A DNA stretch of 64,000 bases from Curtobacterium sp. MCPF17_002 (GTDB lineage: Bacteria; Actinomycetota; Actinomycetes; Actinomycetales; Microbacteriaceae). The translations under genes and the position numbers were made by a program. Positions 58,214-64,000 of the stretch are shown piece after piece (position 1 is the stretch's first letter; each line of letters opens with the position of its first letter). The notes beneath the pieces were generated by a model that did no database searches, was not told the origin of the DNA, and saw only the letters and a list, made by a program, of their open reading frames with translations. Location of the stretch: positions 1,178,001 through 1,242,000 of the forward strand of contig NZ_CP126251.1 of NCBI RefSeq assembly GCF_003234115.2. The letters are read 5' to 3'.

Positions 58214-59299
58214 TCAGCCGATGGTGGGCTCGCCCGCCCGGACCTGCTGCGACATGTCGCGCAGGTGCTCCTCCGTCGGCGTCGGCGGCTCGCCCTGCTC
58301 CTCGGCGCGCTGGGTGGCAGCGATGCGGACGTGGTGCGCAGCCGCGATGTCCTGGTCCCGCCAGCGTGCGAGCGTGAAGTTCCGGGTGACGTCGCGGAGC
58401 GGCAGCCGGATCGACTCGTCGGCCTCGATGCCGGCGAGGAGCTGCCGCATGCGGATCACCTCGGAGTCGAGCTCACCGCCGACGACGAGCACGAAGTTCG
58501 AGATGTACAGGTAGACGAGCAGCAGGATCGCACCGCCGAGCCACCCGTACGCCTTGTTGCCGCCGCCGATGGTCTCGACGTAGAGCGCGAAGCCGAGCGT
58601 CGCCAACGCCCAGGTCACGATGGCGAAGCCGGCGCCCGCGGACACCCAGCGGAGCTGCGGCGTCTTCACGTTCGGCGTCGCGTAGTACAGCGTCGCGACC
58701 ATCACCACGAGGTCCACCGCCAGGACCGGCCACTTCACGACGTTCCAGACGTCGTCGATCCACGGCGCCCAGCCGAGCTGCCGGATCACCGCGGCGGAGA
58801 TCGTCGGCGTGCCGAGCAGGATGACGATCGCGATGGCGCCGCCGACCATCACGAGCAGCGTGACGAGGAGCATCATGCTGCGGAACTTCCAGATCCGCCG
58901 GCCCTCCTCGACCTCGTACGCGGTGTTCATCGCCCGCCCGAACGCCGTCGCGTACCCGGACAGCGACCACAGCGTCAGGACGAGCCCGATCGAGAAGCCG
59001 AGCCACGGGTTGTCGAGCGTCAGCAGCTGCCGGAGCGGTCCCTCGAGGTGCTGCGCGGTCTCGGGTCGCACGATGAACCCGAGCACCTCGATGATGTCCG
59101 ACAGGCTGTCGCCCCGCCGGTCCACGATCGACAGGGCGGAGACGACGGTGAGCGCGGTCGGGAAGACGGTGAGGAGCGCGAAGAACGTCAACGACGCGGC
59201 CGCGTCGACGACGCGGTGCCGGATGACCGAGTGGTAGGTGCGCCGGACGACGGCGCGGACTCCCGTCCGCTGGAGGTCGCGCGATGCGCTGTCCGGCAT
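58214..59299 (-). CDS. YihY/BrkB-family inner membrane protein
   Basis: A 361-residue polytopic protein of the YihY/virulence factor BrkB family. After a basic N-terminus it has six hydrophobic segments, with the conserved start VVDAAASLTFFALLTVFPTAL, LTLWSLSGYATAFGRAMNTAY and the helix pair GGGNKAYGWLGGAILLLVYLYISNF (shown by its parts NKAYGWLGG and LLLVYLYISNF). Function is unknown. Despite an old annotation, it is not RNase BN. The ATG at 59299 is chosen because homology begins after it. The region upstream contains a 42-bp palindrome. Confidence 0.9.
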   Translation of the reverse strand: MPDSASRDLQRTGVRAVVRRTYHSVIRHRVVDAAASLTFFALLTVFPTALTVVSALSIVDRRGDSLSDIIEVLGFIVRPETAQHLEGPLRQLLTLDNPWLGFSIGLVLTLWSLSGYATAFGRAMNTAYEVEEGRRIWKFRSMMLLVTLLVMVGGAIAIVILLGTPTISAAVIRQLGWAPWIDDVWNVVKWPVLAVDLVVMVATLYYATPNVKTPQLRWVSAGAGFAIVTWALATLGFALYVETIGGGNKAYGWLGGAILLLVYLYISNFVLVVGGELDSEVIRMRQLLAGIEADESIRLPLRDVTRNFTLARWRDQDIAAAHHVRIAATQRAEEQGEPPTPTEEHLRDMSQQVRAGEPTIG

Positions 59300-59325
59300 G
59301 CGTTGTACCGTACCCGACACGTGAC

Positions 59326-59367
59326 GGCCTGGAGGCGCGTGGCGGCGCCGCCACGCGCCTCCAGGCC
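59326..59367. repeat. Perfect 42-bp palindrome (family copy)
   Basis: Arms 59326-59346 and 59347-59367 are exact reverse complements with no loop, centred on GGCGGCGCCGCC. The outer half-site GGCCTGGAGGCGCG is identical to that at 56527. It sits between two leftward genes, just upstream of the YihY start. Confidence 0.93.
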
Positions 59368-59400
59368 GCCCATCGGTCACGTCTCGTGCCCCGCCCCCTT

Positions 59401-59474
59401 CCGCAAAACGCAACCGTGACGGTTGCCCGCAGGGGAATGTCGCTGCGGGCAGTCGTCGAGGTTGCGTCTTGCGG
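59401..59474. terminator. Compound hairpin downstream of the MFS gene
   Basis: CCGCAAAACGCAACC (59401-59415) pairs with GGTTGCGTCTTGCGG (59460-59474) at 14 of 15 positions, and an inner stem TGCCCGCAG/CTGCGGGCA is nested inside. It lies 21 bp beyond the stop of the leftward MFS gene and is a likely terminator for it. Confidence 0.7.
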
Positions 59475-59494
59475 GGGTGAGGGCGGCGGGGCCG

Positions 59495-60817
59495 TCAGTT
59501 CGCGTGCGGGTGCAGGGCGTCGTACCGGCGGAAGGACGGCACGAGGCGGAGGAGCAGCGCGACGAGGGCGATGATGAGCACGCCGCCGATGATCGGCGGG
59601 TACGCGATGCCCGCCGCGACGACGAGCCCCGCGTAGAGGTCGCCGAGCCTCGGACCGCCGGTGACCACGACGATGAAGATGCCCTGCAGGCGTCCGCGCA
59701 TCCCGTCCGGCGACGCCGCCTGCAGGATCGTGTTCCGGAACACCGAGCTGACGTTGTCGGCGCCGCCGGCGGCGGCGAGGAACAGCGCCGAGAGGCCGAG
59801 CGCCGGCAGGATGCCCACCGAGAACGACTCACCGGAGCGGCCGCCGAGCACGGGCGCCAGCGCGATGACCACGCCGAACGCGGCGATCGCCCCGCCGTAC
59901 GCGGTGATGGCCCAGCCGACGGCCTCGCCCTGCCGCCGGACGTGTCCCAGCGGACCGGAGAAGACGCTCGAGAGCAGCGCCCCGATCGCGTAGGCGGCGG
60001 TGAGCGTGCCGACGGTGATGGACCCGCCACCGATCACGAGGGCGCCGATCGCGGGGAACAGGACGCGGGGCTGCCCGAACGTCATCGCGACGATGTCGAG
60101 CACGAACGTCATCGTGATGTTCTTCGACCTCCGCAGGAACCGCGCGCCCTCGACGAGCGAGCCGAGCCCGGGACGGAGGGCCCCGTGGTCGGCGGCCATC
60201 CGCGGCAGCGTGAACACCCCGAGGAAGGCGAACGTGAAGAGCACCACGTCGATCGTGTAGGTCGGTGCGAACCCGACGGTCGCGATGAGCACGCCCGCGA
60301 CCGCCGGCCCGACGGTGACCTGGAAGCCGGAGGCGATCCCGCCCAGGGCGCTCGCCGCGGGCAGCAGGTCGGTGCCGACCAGGCGCGGCACGATCGCCGA
60401 GCGGGAGGCGTTGCTGACGGTCGCGGCCACCGCGTTCACCGTCGCCAGCACGTAGAGCAGCACGACGCTGTGCAGCCCGAGCCACGAGTGCGTGGCGATC
60501 AGCGCGACCGCCACCCAGGCGATGATCGACGAGACGAGCGCCACGGTGCGCCGGTCGAAGGCGTCCGCGAGCATGCCGCCGTACAGCCCGGCGACGATCA
60601 TCGGCAGCAGCGCGATGACGCCGACGAGCGCCACGGCGAAGGTCGAGTGCGTGATCTCGTAGACCTCGAGGCCGACCGCGACGGTGGTCATCTGCGTGCC
60701 GATCCCGGCGATGGCGGTGCCGGCCCACAGCCGGGCGAAGGCGGGGGAGCGGCGGAGCGGGGTGAGGTCCGCGAGGAGCCGTCGTCGGCGCTCGTCGGTC
60801 GGTGTGGATGATGTCAC
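59495..60817 (-). CDS. MFS transporter (drug/siderophore exporter-like)
   Basis: A transporter of about 440 residues with twelve predicted helices, of the MFS_3/EntS-like type. Motif-A-like segments are GGMLADAFDRRTVALVSS between helices 2 and 3, SRSAIVPRLVGTDLLPAA and MRGRLQGIFIVVVTGGPRLGD. The GTG at 60817 is selected because the upstream extension to ATG 60844 has no transporter features. Substrate is unknown; efflux is likely from the subfamily. It is divergent from the FKBP gene. Confidence 0.88.
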   Translation of the reverse strand: MTSSTPTDERRRRLLADLTPLRRSPAFARLWAGTAIAGIGTQMTTVAVGLEVYEITHSTFAVALVGVIALLPMIVAGLYGGMLADAFDRRTVALVSSIIAWVAVALIATHSWLGLHSVVLLYVLATVNAVAATVSNASRSAIVPRLVGTDLLPAASALGGIASGFQVTVGPAVAGVLIATVGFAPTYTIDVVLFTFAFLGVFTLPRMAADHGALRPGLGSLVEGARFLRRSKNITMTFVLDIVAMTFGQPRVLFPAIGALVIGGGSITVGTLTAAYAIGALLSSVFSGPLGHVRRQGEAVGWAITAYGGAIAAFGVVIALAPVLGGRSGESFSVGILPALGLSALFLAAAGGADNVSSVFRNTILQAASPDGMRGRLQGIFIVVVTGGPRLGDLYAGLVVAAGIAYPPIIGGVLIIALVALLLRLVPSFRRYDALHPHAN

Positions 60818-60897
60818 GGTGGAACCATTCTGGGGCCTGTGCACCGGGTCCGTACCCGCTGCGCGGTGGAGTCGCGCTCTCTGGTTGACTTGCGGGC

Positions 60898-61269
60898 ATG
60901 ACTGACCTGAACAGCAAGCCCGAGTTCGACGCCCCCGAGGGCCCGGCCCCCACCGAGCTCGTCATCACCGACATCGTCGAGGGTGACGGCGACGTCGCGA
61001 GCGCCGGATCGACCGTCAAGGTCCACTACGCCGGCGTCGAGTACGAGACCGGCGAGGAGTTCGACAGCTCGTGGAACCGCGGCGAGCCGATCGACTTCCC
61101 GCTCGCGGCGCTCGTGCGCGGCTGGCAGGAGGGCATCCCCGGCATGCAGGTCGGCGGTCGCCGGAAGCTCGTCGTCCCGCCGGAGCTCGCCTACGGCCCG
61201 GCCGGTGGCGGCCACTTCCTCTCCGGCAAGACCCTCATCTTCGTGATCGACCTGCTCGGGGTCCGCTGA
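60898..61269 (+). CDS. FKBP-type peptidyl-prolyl cis-trans isomerase
   Basis: A 123-residue cytoplasmic protein-folding catalyst. The compact FKBP domain has VKVHYAGVEYETGEEFDSSW, PIDFPLAALVRGWQEGIPGMQVGGRR and LAYGPAGGG near the C-terminus (each longer segment quoted in part). Active-site aromatic and Asp positions (FDSSW, F-P-L, Y-G) are kept. No signal peptide is present, so it is cytoplasmic. The stop overlaps the next ATG by one base (TGATG). The start is ATG 60898 with TTGACT just upstream and no ribosome binding site. Confidence 0.94.
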   Translation: MTDLNSKPEFDAPEGPAPTELVITDIVEGDGDVASAGSTVKVHYAGVEYETGEEFDSSWNRGEPIDFPLAALVRGWQEGIPGMQVGGRRKLVVPPELAYGPAGGGHFLSGKTLIFVIDLLGVR

Positions 61270-62105
61270 TGCAGGTCGGAGCCCCGACGATCGAGCTGAA
61301 CGACGGCCACCGCTTCCAGGAGCTCGGCCTCGGCACCTACGGTCTCAACGGCGACGAAGGCGCAGCGGCGATCGGCACCGCGATCGCCGGCGGCTACCGG
61401 CTGCTCGACACGGCGCTCAACTACGGCAACGAGGACGCCGTCGGCCAGGCCGTCCGCGCGTCCGACGTGGCGCGTGAGGACCTCGTCGTCACGTCGAAGC
61501 TGCCCGGCCGCCACCACGGCTACGACGAGGCGCACCGGTCGATCGACGAGACCCTCGGGAACCTCGGCCTGGACAGCGTCGACCTGTACCTCATCCACTG
61601 GCCGAACCCGTCGGTGGACAAGTTCGTCGACACCTGGAAGGCGTTCGTCGACCTCCGTGACAGCGGCAAGGTCCGCTCGATCGGCGTCTCGAACTTCACG
61701 CCGGAGCACCTGCGCCGCATCGTCGACGCCACCGGTGTCGCACCGGCCGTGAACCAGGTCGAGCTGCACCCGTACTTCCCGCAGGCGGAACTGCGGAAGG
61801 TGCACCAGGAACTCGGCATCGTCACCGAGAGCTGGAGCCCGCTGGCGACGGGTTCGGACCTCCTCACCGAGCAGCCGATCGCCGACGCCGCGGCCGCCCA
61901 CGGGGTCACCCCCGGCCAGGTCGTGCTCCGCTGGCACGTCCAGATCGGTGCCGTCCCGGTGCCGAAGTCCGGCGACGCGACGCGGCAGCGCGAGAACCTC
62001 GACGTGTTCGGCTTCGAGCTGACCGACGACGAGGTGGCGGCCATCTCCGCCCTCGAGCGCGGCCGGCTCTGGGACGGCGACCCGGACACGCACGAAGAGA
62101 TGTGA
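61269..62105 (+). CDS. Aldo/keto reductase
   Basis: A 278-residue NADPH-dependent carbonyl reductase with the (beta/alpha)8 fold. The catalytic tetrad is visible: Asp and Tyr in RLLDTALNYGNE, Lys in VTSKLPG and His in LYLIHWPNP. The cofactor end IGAVPVPKSGDATRQRENL is typical of the DkgA/2,5-diketo-gluconate reductase group. ATG at 61269 overlaps the FKBP stop by one base, so both are in one transcript. The frame upstream of this ATG belongs to the FKBP gene region. A 14-bp perfect hairpin follows the stop. Confidence 0.92.
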   Translation: MQVGAPTIELNDGHRFQELGLGTYGLNGDEGAAAIGTAIAGGYRLLDTALNYGNEDAVGQAVRASDVAREDLVVTSKLPGRHHGYDEAHRSIDETLGNLGLDSVDLYLIHWPNPSVDKFVDTWKAFVDLRDSGKVRSIGVSNFTPEHLRRIVDATGVAPAVNQVELHPYFPQAELRKVHQELGIVTESWSPLATGSDLLTEQPIADAAAAHGVTPGQVVLRWHVQIGAVPVPKSGDATRQRENLDVFGFELTDDEVAAISALERGRLWDGDPDTHEEM

Positions 62106-62110
62106 CACCG

Positions 62111-62142
62111 CCGCTGCGCAGCGCGTCCGCGCTGCGCAGCGG
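62111..62142. terminator. 14-bp perfect inverted repeat after the aldo/keto reductase gene
   Basis: CCGCTGCGCAGCGC (62111-62124) and GCGCTGCGCAGCGG (62129-62142) form a perfect stem with a GTCC loop. There is no U tract. Each arm is itself partly palindromic (GCTGCGCAGC). Confidence 0.75.
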
Positions 62143-62166
62143 TACTCGTCGGCGGGGTGGTGGGAC

Positions 62167-62172
62167 TACACT
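62167..62172 (+). promoter_or_regulatory. Candidate -10 element of the HelD/HelR-like gene
   Basis: TACACT is 28 bp before the GTG at 62201, so the leader would be short, with GAAGGG as a possible ribosome binding site. No convincing -35 is seen. Confidence 0.45.
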
Positions 62173-62200
62173 GGGTTCCCCTCTTCCCGAAGGGTTGTGT

Positions 62201-64000
62201 GTGTCCGAACCGACCGAGATCGACCGCGAGCGCGGCTACGTGGACGGGCTGTTCGCCCGTCTCGACGAGCTCACCGCCGAGGCCGAGCAACGCCTCGCCG
62301 AGACCCGCCGTCAGGCCGTCGGCGGCAACCACCAGAGCCGCAGTGAGCGCGACGCCTTCGCGCGGCTCTACGAGGACACCATCGCCACGCTCGACCGCGT
62401 CGGCGACCGACTGGTCTTCGGCCGGCTCGAGGTGTCCGAGCCCGACAGTGCCGAGGACGCCTTCCGCTACATCGGCCGTGTCGGCCTGCGCGACGCCGAC
62501 CACCGCCCGCTCCTGCTCGACTGGCGCGTCCCCGGTGCCAGCGCGTTCTACCAGGCGACCGCCGCGCACCCGATGGGCATGCGCGCCCGACGGCACCTGA
62601 CGCTCGAGGGCCGCAGCGTCGTCGGCGTCGAGGACGAGGTCTTCGACGCCACCCTCTACGACGACGAGCGCACCCACCTGCAGGGCGAGGGCGCGCTCCT
62701 CGCCGCCGTCACCGCCGAGCGCACCGGCCGGATGACCGACATCGTCGCCACCATCCAGGGCGAGCAGGACCGGATCATCCGCTCCCCGCTCGAGGGCGTC
62801 CTCATCGTGCAGGGCGGCCCCGGCACCGGCAAGACCGCCGTGGCGCTGCACCGTGCCGCGTACCTGCTCTACTCGTACCGCGAGCGGCTCCGCGGCTCGG
62901 GCGTGCTCGTGGTCGGCCCGTCGCCGGCGTTCCTCACCTACATCGAGCAGGTCCTGCCGTCGCTCGGTGAGACCGGCGTCGTGATGGCGTCCCTCGGCTC
63001 GCTCTACCCGGGCGTGCACGCCCGGAAGCACGACCGCCGCGACGTCGCCGCGGTGAAGGGCTCGGCCGAGATGGCCCAGCTGCTCCGCCGGGCCGTGCGG
63101 TCGCGCCAGGTCGTGCCGACCGAGTCCGTGACGCTCGACGTCGAGGGCGAGCGGCTCGTCGTCCCACCGGGGCTCGTCGCCGACGCCATGAAGCGCGCGC
63201 AGGACCGCGGCAAGCCGCACAACGCCGCCCGGGTCACGTTCAACAAGATCGCGCTCGACTCGATGACCCGTCTGCTCGCCGACCAGCTCCGCGAGCGCGG
63301 GACCACGGTGGACGAAGCCGACGAGAAGGTCCTGCGCGAGGACATCCGGTCGTCGTACGACGCCCGGATCCTGCTCAACACCGCGTGGCTCCCGCTGCCG
63401 CCGGAGAAGCTCCTCGAGGACCTCTACGCCCGGCCGAACTGGCTCGCCTCGCTCACCCCGCACTGGACACCCGAACGCCGTGCGCTGCTCGAGCGTGCCC
63501 GCGGTGCGGAGACCACCGTCGAGGACGTCCCACTCCTCGACGAGGCCGCCGAACTCCTCGGCCCGTTCGACCCCACCGGCGGCGCGGCGAAGCGTGCGGC
63601 CAAGGCCAGCCGCAACCGCGACATCGAGAACGCCCGACAGGCCATCGAGAACATGGGCGTCGAGGGCATCGTCACGGCCGAGCAGGTCGCCGGGTCCTTC
63701 GCCGAGGGCGGGGACGCGCGCACGACCGCCGAGCGCGCCGCCGAGGACCGCGAGTGGACCTACGGGCACATCGTCGTCGACGAGGCGCAGGAGCTCTCGC
63801 CGATGCAGTGGCATGTGCTCGCCCGCCGCAACCCGCTCCGGTCGTTCACGATCGTCGGCGACATGGCGCAGGGCTCCTCGCCCGGTGCCGCGCGCACCTG
63901 GGACGACGTCATCGGAGCGCTCGCCCGCCGCCGTCGTGGCCGCGCGCCGCAGGTGCCGCTCGAGCACCGCGTCGAGCAGCTCACGGTGAACTACCGCACC
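62201..64000 (+). CDS. HelD/HelR-like RNA polymerase-associated ATPase (3' end outside window)
   Basis: UvrD/Rep-superfamily ATPase that, in actinobacteria and Bacillus, binds RNA polymerase and removes it from DNA or from rifampicin. The 600 codons present run off the window. The N-terminal antiparallel coiled coil is about residues 1-70 (YVDGLFARLDELTAEAEQRL), the Walker A motif is VQGGPGTGKTAVALHRAAYLL near residue 205-220, and the Walker B motif is IVVDEAQELSP near residue 524-534. A block of basic and acidic loops lies between them, as in HelD. The GTG start at 62201 begins MSEPTEIDRERGYVDG. Family assignment is from memory; a plain UvrD helicase is the alternative. Confidence 0.82.
   Translation, partial: MSEPTEIDRERGYVDGLFARLDELTAEAEQRLAETRRQAVGGNHQSRSERDAFARLYEDTIATLDRVGDRLVFGRLEVSEPDSAEDAFRYIGRVGLRDADHRPLLLDWRVPGASAFYQATAAHPMGMRARRHLTLEGRSVVGVEDEVFDATLYDDERTHLQGEGALLAAVTAERTGRMTDIVATIQGEQDRIIRSPLEGVLIVQGGPGTGKTAVALHRAAYLLYSYRERLRGSGVLVVGPSPAFLTYIEQVLPSLGETGVVMASLGSLYPGVHARKHDRRDVAAVKGSAEMAQLLRRAVRSRQVVPTESVTLDVEGERLVVPPGLVADAMKRAQDRGKPHNAARVTFNKIALDSMTRLLADQLRERGTTVDEADEKVLREDIRSSYDARILLNTAWLPLPPEKLLEDLYARPNWLASLTPHWTPERRALLERARGAETTVEDVPLLDEAAELLGPFDPTGGAAKRAAKASRNRDIENARQAIENMGVEGIVTAEQVAGSFAEGGDARTTAERAAEDREWTYGHIVVDEAQELSPMQWHVLARRNPLRSFTIVGDMAQGSSPGAARTWDDVIGALARRRRGRAPQVPLEHRVEQLTVNYRT

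Overview
The window is about 70% GC chromosomal DNA with dense, tightly packed genes, many 4-bp stop/start overlaps and frequent GTG or TTG starts. Gene content (mycoredoxin, MSH-type redox context, ImuA-ImuB-DnaE2 mutasome, DUF4233 and DUF4031 proteins, VKOR-DsbA oxidative folding, HelD/HelR-type ATPase) and the order ileS-folC-DUF4233-ndk ... rne-rplU-rpmA-obgE-proB-proA-nadD-rsfS point to an actinobacterium of the family Microbacteriaceae. Curtobacterium is my best guess, from overall style rather than from any search. No prophage, insertion sequence, CRISPR array or rRNA was seen. There is one tRNA.

Layout. 1-6.3 kb: end of ileS, folC, a DUF4233 membrane protein, ndk, then two convergent DsbA-like membrane-anchored thiol oxidoreductases separated by a perfect 29-bp inverted repeat, and a VKOR homologue. 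6.6-18.5 kb: conserved core with RNase E/G, a repeat-rich membrane protein, ribosomal proteins L21 and L27, ObgE, ProB, ProA, NadD, a disordered tail-anchored protein and RsfS, followed by tRNA-Ala(GGC). 18.7-27.3 kb: an aldose-epimerase-like gene, pabB, and the imuA-imuB-dnaE2 mutagenesis operon with two perfect LexA/SOS boxes and a DnaA-like box at its promoter. 27.3-38.4 kb: a two-component system, an FUSC-type membrane protein, a kinase-fold phosphotransferase, a stand-alone SNF2 helicase, mycoredoxin, and a PadR / membrane protein / CYTH-CHAD operon. 38.5-46.8 kb: a translationally coupled Fic - S9 oligopeptidase - isochorismatase-like operon, an amidohydrolase, a PabC-like class IV aminotransferase, a Nudix hydrolase and a double AsnC regulator. 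46.9-51.1 kb: that regulator is divergent from a DUF3100-type membrane protein / M20 amidohydrolase / L-serine ammonia-lyase operon, which looks like a small dedicated catabolic system. 51-64 kb: membrane proteins, a Na+/H+ antiporter, a Pit phosphate transporter, aspartate ammonia-lyase, a YihY protein, an MFS transporter, an FKBP, an aldo/keto reductase and the start of a HelD/HelR-like RNA polymerase-recycling ATPase.

Two non-coding themes recur. First, a family of about 42-bp near-perfect palindromes (positions 43807, 56527 and 59326, with degraded copies near 14244 and 32554) and other long inverted or tandem repeats sit in the gaps between genes. Second, many genes have a TANNNT-like -10 hexamer ending exactly 6 nt before the start codon, which suggests widespread leaderless transcription.

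No database search was run. Functions rest on motifs and family recognition. Start codons were chosen from family alignment memory, ribosome binding sites, overlaps and promoter spacing.
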